A DNA stretch of 64,000 nt from Paenibacillus alkaliterrae (lineage in GTDB: Bacteria > Bacillota > Bacilli > Paenibacillales > Paenibacillaceae), in contig NZ_JAKGAP010000004.1 in assembly GCF_021532375.1 (NCBI RefSeq), positions 16,127 through 80,126 on the forward strand, in the 5' to 3' direction. The translations under genes were made by a program, and so were the position numbers. Positions 25,505 to 34,323 of the stretch are shown in pieces. The notes under the pieces are model-generated. The model did not search any database. It was not told the DNA's origin and worked only from the letters and a program-made list of their open reading frames with translations. Positions within the stretch are counted from its first letter, which is position 1. Every line of letters begins with the position of its first letter.

Positions 25505-27532
25505 TTATTTCATGCCTTGCGCCGATAAATGCGATTGCCCGGATTTTTGCTTTGCGTCCCTGTATTTCTCCGAGGTTGATAAATCTCGTTTCTGAGGTGA
25601 AGCCGCTGCAATCATGTAACCGTCGTTGATGGTTATAAATTGCAGTTCCGCGAATATGTCCAGCATAAGCTGTATAGTGCCGGCGGTGAAACCGCTTTGC
25701 TTCGACAGACGTTTCGCAAGCCCTTGTACCGGAGCCTCGCCAAGCTTCCTAAGCTGTTGATAAATGATCCCGAAATGATCCCGTTCAGGGAATGAGGCAT
25801 CGCGCTCCGGATCAAAATGAAGATCATGCAGCTGCAGCTGCGGCTTCCGGCTGCCATTCCAAACGTTTACGGACAGTTCGCCTATCGCATCAATTTTTCC
25901 GCCGGGCTGCAATTTTTCCGCCATCATGCCCATGCCAAAGCCTATTCCGTCCAATAATCGGCGGCCGCTGCCTAATGATAATTTCAAATGCTTCGAGTCC
26001 TTGCCGATCGTTCGCTTATCCGCAAGCTCTGCTCCTTGAAAGAGCAGACGCGGTGAAGGATTGCCCATTCCAAACGGTTCGAGCAGCGATAGCTCTGAGA
26101 TCGTTTCCAACGTGGCCTCGTCAACGGAACACAGAAGATCGACAGCCGTTTTTGGAATCCAGTCATCGCCGGACAGCCATTCGATCGCAAGCTCGCCAAG
26201 GCGCCGCTCGAAGTTCTGCAAATGGTCGCGGTGAAGGCTCATGCCCGCAGCCGCTTGATGCCCTCCATAATGCTCCAGAAGCTCATTACAAGCCGTTAGC
26301 GCTGCATGGATATCAAAGCCGTCTATGGAGCGTGCGGAGCCTTTGCACATACCGGACTGTTCGTCTATGCCAAGTATTATGACCGGCTTATAATTGTGTT
26401 CAAGCAGCTTCGAGGCTACAATCCCGATGACTCCGACGTTCCAGCTCTCGGCAGCAAGAACGATGACAGGCGGCGCTTCTGCGCCTGCCGCTTCCGCAGC
26501 TTCGCATTTAACGCGCCATAGCTGCTCAGCCTCCTTAACGATACTTTCCACGACGCGCTGCCGTTCCTTATTAAGGCTGTCAAGACCGATGGCAGCCAAT
26601 ATGGCATTATCGTAATTTTCGGCTGTAAGCAGCTCAACCGCCCGTTTGGCATGATCCAATCTGCCCGCAGCATTGATTCGCGGTGCCATACCGAATGCAA
26701 CGCCAGTTGCCGTTATCGCTTCTAATTCCATACCGCCCGCTTCCGATAGTGCGCGGAATCCGATTCTGGCATCGTTTTGCAATCTTTCCAGACCATAGCG
26801 AACCATAATCCGATTTTCATCCGTGAGCGGCATCAAATCCGCTATGGTACCTAAGCTTGCGATATCCGTCCATTCGAGAGGCGGACGATCTAGCAAGGCA
26901 TGCGCTAATTTAAAAGCGACTCCGACGCCTGCCAGACCCTTGAAGGGATAGCCGCAGCCCGCTTGCTTCGGATTAACGACCGCGCAGGCGTTCGGAATTT
27001 GCTCGGGCGGCTCATGATGATCGGTCACGACCACATCGATGCCCAGCTCCTTCGCATACGCAATCTCGTCAAAAGCACTGATACCCGTATCGACCGTTAC
27101 AATTAATTTCACGCCATCCCCGGCGGCAAGCTCAATCGCTTTGCGATTTAAGCCATAACCTTCAAGAGCCCGATGCGGAATATAGTAGTCAAAATGGCAT
27201 TGCAACGTACGAAACAAATGGACGAGCAAGGATGTGCTCGATACGCCGTCAGCATCGTAATCGCCATAAATTCTAATTTTCTCGTTATTCGAAACCGCCG
27301 ATCGAATCCGGTCAACAGCTTCCCTCATACCAAGCAGCAAATACGGGTCGTGGAAGTGCTCCTGGCCTCCGCGTAAAAAACGTTCCGCCGCTTCCATTTC
27401 GTCATACCCTCTCTGGACAAGCAATCGCGCTACCAGAGGAGGCACGCTAAGCTTAGAGGCTAACAGCCCCGCTTTATTCTCATACGTCTCATTCCACGGC
27501 GCGACCGCCCATCGTGTCTTCCTATGAATCAT
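25505..27532 (-). CDS. recJ: Single-stranded-DNA-specific exonuclease RecJ
   Basis: The 675-residue DHH-family 5'-3' exonuclease acts in RecF-pathway repair. GDYDADGVSSTSLL and VVTDHHEPPE carry metal ligands, then GRLDHAKRAVELL and the DHHA1 motif SARSIDGFDIHAAL with YGGHQAAAG. An OB-fold follows (LLDGIGFGMGMMAEKLQPGGKIDAIGEL) and a winged-helix-like tail. It is roughly 100 residues shorter than the B. subtilis enzyme as I recall it; a segment between the OB fold and the C-terminal helix bundle seems absent. The catalytic core is complete. ggagg lies seven bases before ATG 27532. Confidence 0.93.
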   Translation of the reverse strand: MIHRKTRWAVAPWNETYENKAGLLASKLSVPPLVARLLVQRGYDEMEAAERFLRGGQEHFHDPYLLLGMREAVDRIRSAVSNNEKIRIYGDYDADGVSSTSLLVHLFRTLQCHFDYYIPHRALEGYGLNRKAIELAAGDGVKLIVTVDTGISAFDEIAYAKELGIDVVVTDHHEPPEQIPNACAVVNPKQAGCGYPFKGLAGVGVAFKLAHALLDRPPLEWTDIASLGTIADLMPLTDENRIMVRYGLERLQNDARIGFRALSEAGGMELEAITATGVAFGMAPRINAAGRLDHAKRAVELLTAENYDNAILAAIGLDSLNKERQRVVESIVKEAEQLWRVKCEAAEAAGAEAPPVIVLAAESWNVGVIGIVASKLLEHNYKPVIILGIDEQSGMCKGSARSIDGFDIHAALTACNELLEHYGGHQAAAGMSLHRDHLQNFERRLGELAIEWLSGDDWIPKTAVDLLCSVDEATLETISELSLLEPFGMGNPSPRLLFQGAELADKRTIGKDSKHLKLSLGSGRRLLDGIGFGMGMMAEKLQPGGKIDAIGELSVNVWNGSRKPQLQLHDLHFDPERDASFPERDHFGIIYQQLRKLGEAPVQGLAKRLSKQSGFTAGTIQLMLDIFAELQFITINDGYMIAAASPQKRDLSTSEKYRDAKQKSGQSHLSAQGMK

Positions 27533-27564
27533 CCTGCTTCCTCCTCACCTGCTGTTTGCAGCTC

Positions 27565-28482
27565 TTATTGCAACAGTGTCGGCATCTGCTCCTGATTCGG
27601 ATCATGATTGGACTTGTACGGATAACCGGGATCGTAAGGCTCAACATAAATCGATACATCCGTGATATGAATAAACCGTTTCATCACGAGCTGCTTGACC
27701 CGTTTTGCAACCTCTTGTCCTTCGAGAACGGAAATACGCGGATTAACGCTTATGACCATTTCCGCAATGACGTAATGACCATGCTCCTTAGCCCGAATCG
27801 ATTGCACGGTAATGACGCCTTCGACACGCTGCACGAGCTGCTTCATTTCGTCAGCGTCTTCCTCGCCGGTATCCGCCTGACTTGACTTGCGTACTGTGGC
27901 TGCAGCCATTTTGAAACCGTTATTTACAACGATAACCGCAATCACAAGCGCAGCAGCCGGATCAAAATAATATAACACAGGAACAGCCAGCAGTTTACCA
28001 ATAACTGACACTCCGGCTCCGACTAGTGCAGCCAATGAGCAGTATAGTCCTGACAAACGATCCTTTGAAGGAAAAAAAAGCAGTTGAATGATAAGGCCTG
28101 CAGCTAGAGCCGCAACCGAGCTCCAATGCGGCGAATCGGTGACGCGATCTGCGATAACTCGAATAGCCGAAATGCCGATTTCTAGCCCAATGATGAGAAG
28201 GATGACGGACAAAAGGATACTCGTCGCCATCTCCCCTTTTGAATCTTCCGATTCTGCCGCCGAGCTTGCTTTCTTCAACTTGCGAAATCTGCCTGCTCTA
28301 AGTTCTGACAATGAGGTTGCGGCAGCAGCGGCCTCCGCGGCCGTGCGAAACGCATCCGCAAGCAGCCCTTTACTTCCCGACAACCACCCTATTATACCTT
28401 TGAAAAGTGCCAGCAGCATGTTCCCCCATAAGCCGGCCCATTTTGCGGACTCAGCTTTTGCATAACGCTGTGCGGTTGACAT
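27565..28482 (-). CDS. Degenerate cation diffusion facilitator (CDF)-fold membrane protein
   Basis: The 305-residue protein follows the CDF layout: four to six membrane helices (residues about 14-32, 80-105, 112-130, 143-165, 170-190) and a C-terminal ZT-dimer-like domain. Zinc-site residues are missing. In helix 2 the usual HxxxD reads ADAFRTAAEA (Arg and Glu). In helix 5 the HxxxD is replaced by small residues (LYCSLAALVGAG). In the cytoplasmic domain the usual histidines read Gln (VLEGQEV) and Tyr (SIYVEP). Metal transport is therefore doubtful. A sulfate/proton or purely structural role cannot be judged. ATG 28482 follows taggagg; a repeated leader element sits directly upstream. It lies between secF and recJ. 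Confidence 0.8.
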   Translation of the reverse strand: MSTAQRYAKAESAKWAGLWGNMLLALFKGIIGWLSGSKGLLADAFRTAAEAAAAATSLSELRAGRFRKLKKASSAAESEDSKGEMATSILLSVILLIIGLEIGISAIRVIADRVTDSPHWSSVAALAAGLIIQLLFFPSKDRLSGLYCSLAALVGAGVSVIGKLLAVPVLYYFDPAAALVIAVIVVNNGFKMAAATVRKSSQADTGEEDADEMKQLVQRVEGVITVQSIRAKEHGHYVIAEMVISVNPRISVLEGQEVAKRVKQLVMKRFIHITDVSIYVEPYDPGYPYKSNHDPNQEQMPTLLQ

Positions 28483-28488
28483 TTGGAA

Positions 28489-28537
28489 CCTCCTAAAAGG
28501 TTTGCGTAGCAAACCTACTTCGTAAGCATTTGCTTAG
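28489..28537 (-). repeat. Ribosome-binding-site-proximal leader repeat, copy A
   Basis: On the minus strand this intergenic element has an inverted repeat taagca-aa-tgctta, the shared core ttacgaagtaggttt, a perfect 8-bp hairpin aggtttgc-tac-gcaaacct, and then taggagg, six bases before the start codon of the CDF-like gene. Copies B (51339-51385) and C (41210-41260) share the layout. Confidence 0.8.
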
Positions 28538-28550
28538 GGTTTGCTATTGA

Positions 28551-29471
28551 TTATGGTTGAGTCGAAATCTTAGAAACCGTTTTTGGCTTCTGTTTGCCTT
28601 TAAGCAGCAGCCATAGCGGGCTTGCGATACAGATTGAAGAATAAGCACCGCTTGCCAGACCGATAATTTTCGCAAGCGCGAACAGCTTGATCGATTCACT
28701 GCCAAATGCGTACAAACAAACGGCCACGATAATAACGGCTAGCACGGTATAAATATTACGCGCCATTGTTTGCCAAATGCTCGCATTTACCATTTCAGCA
28801 AGCTGATCACGGTTTTTGTACTGACCAAAACGCAAGTTTTCACGTATCCGGTCAAAAATAACGATTTTATCATTGATTGAATAGCCGATCGTCGTCAATA
28901 CCGCCGCGATAAACGGCAGGTCAACCTCTAAACGGAAAATAGAAAATACCGCCACAACAACAAAGGCATCATACAAAATCGCTATGTTGGCAGCAACGGC
29001 AAAGCGCCACTCAAATCGGAACATGACGTAAATCATAATCGCCAAGCTGGCGATGAGAATCGCCCATATCGTTTTGATGCCCAGCTCCTGCGCCATATCA
29101 GGCGATACGACGTTGACCTCAGCGGATACTTGATCGCCGTACTTCGCTTTAAACGCATTTTGGATTTCAACGATTTTCGCTTGCGTGAGAACCTCATCGA
29201 ATCGTGCGGATACGCGATCGTTACCAGTGCCTCCGACTGTTGGAATAATTCCCTCAAAACCAGCTTGCGCCAAAATCTCTTTTGCTTCCTGCTGTGTTGC
29301 CTGCTTGCCAATGGAAATATCCATATTCGTGCCGGCCTTGAAATCAACCCCGAAGTTGAGATTGAAAATAAGCAGCGACAATATGCCGGCTGCAGTCAAT
29401 GCGATTGAGAACAGAAAGAACTTATTGCGGTTCCCTACAAAATCATAACGAATTTTGGTATTAAAGTTCAC
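28551..29471 (-). CDS. secF: Protein translocase subunit SecF
   Basis: The 306-residue RND-type accessory subunit of the Sec translocon has six membrane helices. It begins YDFVGNRNKFFLFSIAL, with the first external domain starting NFGVDFKAGTNMDI. The C-terminal half includes YSINDKIVIFDRIRENLR and SIWQTMARNIYTVLAVIIV. With SecD it uses the ion gradient to finish export. It overlaps secD by 11 bases. In B. subtilis both are fused as SecDF; here they are separate genes. Confidence 0.96.
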   Translation of the reverse strand: MNFNTKIRYDFVGNRNKFFLFSIALTAAGILSLLIFNLNFGVDFKAGTNMDISIGKQATQQEAKEILAQAGFEGIIPTVGGTGNDRVSARFDEVLTQAKIVEIQNAFKAKYGDQVSAEVNVVSPDMAQELGIKTIWAILIASLAIMIYVMFRFEWRFAVAANIAILYDAFVVVAVFSIFRLEVDLPFIAAVLTTIGYSINDKIVIFDRIRENLRFGQYKNRDQLAEMVNASIWQTMARNIYTVLAVIIVAVCLYAFGSESIKLFALAKIIGLASGAYSSICIASPLWLLLKGKQKPKTVSKISTQP

Positions 29472-30693
29472 GAATTTCTGCCTCCTTCACTCCGTAGTAG
29501 CTAGGTTTTGTAAATAAATTGCTGCGAATCAGCAGCATAATCAGCAATCGGGACAGGAAAATGTTCGTAATCATACTTACAAGAATACTGAATATCATCG
29601 TAAGCGCAAAGCCCCGAATAGCGCCATTACCAATGTAATACAAGACGGCACTCGCAATGATATTCGTAATATTCGCATCCATAATCGTACGGAAGGAGTT
29701 TTTCGAGCCAGCCTTCAACGAAGACAACAAGCTTTTTCCGCTGCGGATCTCTTCTTTAATTCGCTCATACATAATGATGTTGGCATCAATCGCCATACCG
29801 ATACCGAGGACGAAGGCCGCAATACCAGGCAGCGTCAGTGTGGCATTCATCAAATTAAAGACAAGGATTAACAGCCACGTATACGTAATAACCGTAATCG
29901 CTGCAATAATCCCTGGAATTCGGAACAACATAACAAGGAATACTAAAATGATAACCGTTCCGATAACGCCTGCTTGAACAGTATCCTTCAATGATTCCAA
30001 ACCGAGCTTAGCGCCTACGCTTTGCGTATATTTCTCGGTAAGCTTGAGAGGAAGCGATCCAAGATTGATCATATCTCTTAGCTCTTTGGCTTCATCTGTC
30101 GTATAATCGCCGGAGATTTGAGCTGAACCGCCGGGTATAGGGAAATTAACGGATGGTCTCGATAACTCTTCTTCATCTAAATATATAGCCAAATATTGGC
30201 CTGTTAATCTGCCGGTTATCTCTTCGAATTTGGCGGCGTCTTTGAGCTCGATCGTAACAAATGGCTTGCCGAGGTCATCGTAACCTATTCCTGCCCCGTT
30301 TTGCTTAAAGTCATTGCCGGCAAGCTCAACCTTTCCATCCGGACCGCGGAAGGTCAGTTGAATCGGTTTTGCGAGAATTTCTCTCACTTCGTCCTCGTTC
30401 TCAACGCCTGCAAGCCTCAAACGAATCCGATTCGAGCCTTCAGTCGTAATTTCCGGTTCTACGATCCCGATCGCATCGACACGTTCTTCAAGGCTTCTAG
30501 CCGTTTCTTTCAACGACTCCGGCGTAACCGCTTCTCCGCCCTCGAGCGGCGTAGCTTCATACAAAACCTCGAATCCGCCCTTTAAATCAAGGCCTAGCCG
30601 AACATCTTTTACCAGTGATGGGCTTGTCCAAGCGATAACGCCAAACATGATGACAATGATCGCAAGGAAGGCAACTATTCTCTTCCCGAACAT
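29461..30693 (-). CDS. secD: Protein translocase subunit SecD
   Basis: The 410-residue partner of SecF has an N-terminal helix, then DVRLGLDLKGGFEVLYEA, the P1 domain, and five C-terminal helices with AAFVLGIGMAIDANIIMYERIKEEIRSGKS, the conserved proton-channel region. It carries the first gene of the secD-secF-CDF-recJ-apt block and has a near-consensus promoter. Confidence 0.96.
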   Translation of the reverse strand: MFGKRIVAFLAIIVIMFGVIAWTSPSLVKDVRLGLDLKGGFEVLYEATPLEGGEAVTPESLKETARSLEERVDAIGIVEPEITTEGSNRIRLRLAGVENEDEVREILAKPIQLTFRGPDGKVELAGNDFKQNGAGIGYDDLGKPFVTIELKDAAKFEEITGRLTGQYLAIYLDEEELSRPSVNFPIPGGSAQISGDYTTDEAKELRDMINLGSLPLKLTEKYTQSVGAKLGLESLKDTVQAGVIGTVIILVFLVMLFRIPGIIAAITVITYTWLLILVFNLMNATLTLPGIAAFVLGIGMAIDANIIMYERIKEEIRSGKSLLSSLKAGSKNSFRTIMDANITNIIASAVLYYIGNGAIRGFALTMIFSILVSMITNIFLSRLLIMLLIRSNLFTKPSYYGVKEAEIREL

Positions 30694-30727
30694 ACGTCTG
30701 AATCCCCCTTATGATCTCAATATTCCT

Positions 30728-30756
30728 ATTATACAGACGGCACAAAAACGAGTCAA
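30728..30756 (-). promoter_or_regulatory. Sigma-A promoter of secD
   Basis: TTGACT (30751-30756), 17 bases, TATAAT (30728-30733) on the minus strand, placed immediately after the T-tract of the comN terminator and 34 nt before secD. Confidence 0.85.
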
Positions 30757-30793
30757 AAAAAAAGAACCCTCTCCATTTAGAATTGGGTTCCCT
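30757..30793 (-). terminator. Terminator of comN
   Basis: gaaccc pairs with gggttc around a loop that contains the comN stop codon, followed on the minus strand by nine Ts. The stem begins inside the last comN codons. Confidence 0.8.
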
Positions 30794-31016
30794 TATAAGC
30801 GCTCAGCGTCATAAAATTCATAAATCTCGTCACCTTCAGCGATAAAATATCATTAACGATCTCATGCAGCTCGGGCTGGCCTTTCTTGATATATTTCTCG
30901 TTGACGCATTCCCAAACTTCCTTGCCCGTAACCTGCTCATATCCAATCAGCCGGAATTCCTCCGCTTTGCTTTCGCACAGCTCCTCGATTACACGGTTAA
31001 GCTCTTCGTCTTCCAT
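30777..31016 (-). CDS. comN: Post-transcriptional regulator ComN
   Basis: The 79-residue small helical protein matches the ComN family: ELNRVIEELCESKAEEFRLIGYEQVTGKEVWECV and YIKKGQPELHEIVNDILSLKV. In B. subtilis ComN binds DivIVA and controls comE mRNA, affecting competence. It lies in the conserved secDF-comN-spoVB order. ATG 31016 is preceded by gggaggt. It seems to be a one-gene transcript. Confidence 0.88.
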   Translation of the reverse strand: MEDEELNRVIEELCESKAEEFRLIGYEQVTGKEVWECVNEKYIKKGQPELHEIVNDILSLKVTRFMNFMTLSAYKGTQF

Positions 31017-31277
31017 GCTGTCCTACCTCCCAGAAGCTGAGACTTTACGACCATAAAGTTAGTCCGTAAGCGTCGGCCTTCATCACTCTCTTGGTTGTAT
31101 TCGATATGATCAGGCGATATTCCTGCCCGGAACCGCAATAATCATTAAAAATGACTGACATTGAATCGGACATGCCGCGCATAAAGATGATAATACCCGG
31201 CCTGTCTCACAGCTTCGTCTTATTCTATTTGCAGGAGGGGTTCAGCTATTTCAAGAAAGAGATGAGGGCCATTTATT

Positions 31278-32837
31278 ATGACGAAGCAAACATTTATTAA
31301 GGGTGCTATGATATTGCTTGCCGCAGGAATCATTACTCGGCTGCTCGGTTTTGTTCCGCGCATTGCGCTCCCGCGTATTATGGGCGCGGAAGGAGTCGGT
31401 CTGTACCAGCTAAGCTTTCCTTTTCTTACCGTCATGCTGACGATCATAACGGGTGGCATCCCGCTCGCAGTAGCCAAGTGGATAGCAGAAGCAGAGACGC
31501 AAGGCGACACAGCTCGCGTTAAATACATTTTCCGGGCTGCAATGGGTTTAGTCGTCTTGATCGGTATCTTCATGACTGCTGCTATGCTATTTTTTGCCCC
31601 GTGGATCACGACGCATGTACTTCCCGATCCGCGCGTATACCCAACATTTCTTGCCATGACGCCGCTTCTGCTGATTATCGGAATCTCCTCGGTATACCGG
31701 GGTTATTTCCAAGGAAAACAAAATATGATCCCGAGCGCCGTATCGCAAATTACGGAAACCGTACTCCGTATCATTGCCTCACTCACTTTTGCTTACTTAT
31801 TGATGCCATTAGGAGTCGAATGGGCCGCTGCAGGAGCCATGCTGGGGGTCGTCGTTGGTGAAATCGGCGGTCTGGCCGTTATATTGTGGAAATATTACCG
31901 AGATAAACATAACGGCAAAAAAACGAAAGCGGCCGATACGCTAAATATTCCAAATAAAAGAACACCTGTCCTAAGAAGATTACTTGGTTTATCAGTACCC
32001 GTCACAGGCAGTAAAATGGTAGGCTCCTTCTCCTATCTGCTCGAAACCATCTTCACGGCCAGGAGCTTAGTCGCCGCCGGGATCGCTTCCGGCGTCGCGA
32101 CCGCACAGTACGGGGCGCTGCAAGGTATGATCGTTCCGCTTGTCCTGCTTCCGACAGCGCTCACGTATTCGTTAGCCGTTTCGCTCGTGCCCTCCTTATC
32201 GGAAGCAGCAGCTAAAGGCGATAACGCCTTAATTCACAAGCGGCTTCATCAGTCGATGAGGCTATCCCTTGTTTCGGGGGCACCCTTTGTCGTTATTATG
32301 GCTTTATTTGCAGAACCGATATGCCGCCTCCTTTACGATCACGCAGAGATTGCGCCCATGCTGCAGCTGATCGCACCGGTCGGCATATTCATTTATTTGC
32401 AGGCCCCCCTGCAAGCTACCCTTCAGGCGTTGGATAAGGCGGGAACGGCCCTTATTAATACGTTGATCGGAGCGGCTGTCAAGCTCATCCTCATCGTTCA
32501 GCTTGCCTCGGATCCGGATTTTGGCATTTACGGCGCATTGATTGCCATTAACGTCAACATCGTGCTCGTTACCCTCTTACATGCCATTAGCGTTCTAAGG
32601 TTTATCGGCTTTCATATGAAGCTGTTCGACTTCGTTAAGGTTGGAGCTGCCATGGTCATTATGGGGGCGGCCGCTCAGTTCACGATGAATCAACGGCCGT
32701 TACCTTCGGAATGGATTAATTTAATACTTGCCTGCGCAGCTAGCGTAACTGTTTATCTTATACTCATGATTATGACCAAAATTATCGACCGGCATGATGT
32801 GATTCGAATTCCTCTATTTGGAAAATGGTTTAAATAA
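31278..32837 (+). CDS. spoVB: Stage V sporulation protein B-type flippase (MOP family)
   Basis: The 519-residue protein has about 14 membrane helices of the MurJ/SpoVB (MVF/Wzx-like) fold. GAMILLAAGIITRLLGFVPRIALPRIMGAEGVGLYQL is characteristic. SpoVB is required for spore cortex synthesis and probably moves lipid-linked precursors. The gene order next to comN and a DUF421 gene fits spoVB of B. subtilis. The start ATG 31278 has gatgagg 10 bases upstream. A stronger aggagggg at 31233-31240 lies 37 nt away without a start codon at normal distance. Confidence 0.9.
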   Translation: MTKQTFIKGAMILLAAGIITRLLGFVPRIALPRIMGAEGVGLYQLSFPFLTVMLTIITGGIPLAVAKWIAEAETQGDTARVKYIFRAAMGLVVLIGIFMTAAMLFFAPWITTHVLPDPRVYPTFLAMTPLLLIIGISSVYRGYFQGKQNMIPSAVSQITETVLRIIASLTFAYLLMPLGVEWAAAGAMLGVVVGEIGGLAVILWKYYRDKHNGKKTKAADTLNIPNKRTPVLRRLLGLSVPVTGSKMVGSFSYLLETIFTARSLVAAGIASGVATAQYGALQGMIVPLVLLPTALTYSLAVSLVPSLSEAAAKGDNALIHKRLHQSMRLSLVSGAPFVVIMALFAEPICRLLYDHAEIAPMLQLIAPVGIFIYLQAPLQATLQALDKAGTALINTLIGAAVKLILIVQLASDPDFGIYGALIAINVNIVLVTLLHAISVLRFIGFHMKLFDFVKVGAAMVIMGAAAQFTMNQRPLPSEWINLILACAASVTVYLILMIMTKIIDRHDVIRIPLFGKWFK

Positions 32838-32855
32838 GCAGCATATTTCCAATAA

Positions 32856-32909
32856 TAAAACCGCGGTTCAGAAAGGGAAGCCCCTTCCTAGAAACGCGGT
32901 TTTCTATCG
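32856..32909. terminator. Bidirectional terminator between spoVB and the DUF421 gene
   Basis: aaaaccgcg pairs with cgcggtttt over a loop that itself folds (gggaag/cttcc). Both strands end in T-rich tracts. It overlaps the last seven codons of the DUF421 gene on the minus strand. Confidence 0.8.
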
Positions 32910-33676
32910 TGCTTATCTACAAACAGCTTACCCTTATGATCAATCGTGCAGAAGAAAACGTCCTTGAAATCGGTAACGCCTTCCTCCTGCAGCACGTTTT
33001 TGAGCCAAAATCTCGTCTTCTCCAGCTTCTCCAAATTACCGTCCTGAACCTTACCGTCCATAATAAGCGGGATCGGCAAAATTTCAAACCGGAATTTAGG
33101 AGGAATAATCTTCGGTCCGGCGCCACGTTTAAGCATATCCTCGGGGGCTGCGGTCTCTCCTTCACCTGAATCGCTGCTTTCTTCTTCCGAGCAGCTCGCA
33201 TTCTCCTTCGGAATGACGGACAGCTTTCCGCTTGTTTCCAGGATCGCAAACTCTACATCGGACACAGTACTAATTTTATTTTCGCGAAGCTGCAGCATAA
33301 GATCATCCAAATTGTAGCGCTGCTTGCGCATCACTTCACTATTTAGCTTGCCTTTGTCAATGATCACGCTTGGCTTTCCATCGAACAAAAGTCTCAGCTT
33401 GCGGCTTTTCATCATCATAAAAGCACTTCCCAATTGAATGATTAGCAGCAAAACCATTGGCAAAATGCCTTCCCACATCGGACGATTCATATCCTCAAGC
33501 ACGATAACTGCGATTTCCGCGATCATAATGGAAATAACAAGGTCAAACACTGACAGTTTACCGATCTCTCGCTTACCCATAAAGCGCATGATCAGAAATA
33601 CGACGAAATAAATGATCACCGTCCGGATCAACAGGCTCCAAAACTCCAAAGGAAACCGCCTCCTCGACATTGTCAT
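32888..33676 (-). CDS. yrbG: DUF421 membrane protein (YrbG/YetF-like)
   Basis: The 262-residue protein has three N-terminal helices (LLIRTVIIYFVVFLIMRFMGKREIGKLS, then LVISIMIAEIAVIVL and ILPMVLLLIIQLGSAF) and the cytoplasmic YcaP/YetF domain (GKPSVIIDKGKLNSEVMRKQRYNLDDLMLQLRENKI, DVEFAILETSGKLSVIPK). B. subtilis relatives localise to the spore or forespore membrane in some cases; function is unknown. An acidic insert (SEEESSDSGEGE) interrupts the C-terminal part. No strong Shine-Dalgarno is visible, so the exact start (ATG 33676 or 33670) is uncertain. Confidence 0.87.
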   Translation of the reverse strand: MTMSRRRFPLEFWSLLIRTVIIYFVVFLIMRFMGKREIGKLSVFDLVISIMIAEIAVIVLEDMNRPMWEGILPMVLLLIIQLGSAFMMMKSRKLRLLFDGKPSVIIDKGKLNSEVMRKQRYNLDDLMLQLRENKISTVSDVEFAILETSGKLSVIPKENASCSEEESSDSGEGETAAPEDMLKRGAGPKIIPPKFRFEILPIPLIMDGKVQDGNLEKLEKTRFWLKNVLQEEGVTDFKDVFFCTIDHKGKLFVDKHDRKPRF

Positions 33677-33878
33677 ACCAGCTGATGTCAGCTGTATTTG
33701 TCTGTACAGATATTCTCACCTGCCGGTAGCGACATCATACGAGAAGCTTTACACGAATATATGGCAATGAAGACTCCGACAAAAAATAAAACAATCTTTT
33801 GAACGGTTATGGTTGTACTATTTCACCCGGCTTGACCATATGGTTAAGTAATACATGCCTGTCACAGGGGGGAATTTG

Positions 33879-34271
33879 ATGAGTTCGGTAAAACAAGCTC
33901 CTAGACCGCCTTTAATCGCTTCACCATTACTTGCAGGAGTGCTCTTTTCGATTATTTGGCTTGCAGCCGGCGCACTGCTGCTGTCTCTGTTTTTGCATTT
34001 TTCCGAAATGAAGGAAAGCAGTCTTCCTGCCTATGCCTTCTCTATTCATGCCGTTTCCGCGTTAGCCGGAGGCTTTACGGCTGGCAAGCGTTCGGAAAGC
34101 AAAGGCTGGTATAATGGCTCCCTGCTTGGATTATTGTACGGCACGATCATTATAATCGTTAGCTTCCTTGCCTCAAATACATCATTGTCCTGGCACAGCG
34201 CTTCACTTCTAGGCGCAGCGTTGCTTGCCGGCGCACTCGGCGGCATGATCGGCGTTAATTTGAAAAAATAA
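33879..34271 (+). CDS. yrzE: TIGR04086 family membrane protein (YrzE)
   Basis: The 130-residue protein has four membrane helices with the SIHAVSALAGGFTAGKRSESKGWYNGSLLGLLYG signature of this family, common in spore-formers. Function is unknown. The ATG at 33879 follows ggggggaatttg; the longer frame has no ribosome binding site of its own. It is convergent with yajC across a shared terminator. Confidence 0.85.
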   Translation: MSSVKQAPRPPLIASPLLAGVLFSIIWLAAGALLLSLFLHFSEMKESSLPAYAFSIHAVSALAGGFTAGKRSESKGWYNGSLLGLLYGTIIIIVSFLASNTSLSWHSASLLGAALLAGALGGMIGVNLKK

Positions 34272-34312
34272 AAAAACGGCTGACATGCGAGGATGTCAGC
34301 CGTTTTTTTATG
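34272..34312. terminator. Bidirectional terminator between yrzE and yajC
   Basis: aaaaaacggctgaca-tgcgagga-tgtcagccgttttttt is a perfect stem with T-tails on both strands. It starts at the yrzE stop. Confidence 0.9.
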
Positions 34313-34323
34313 CTTTCATTCTA

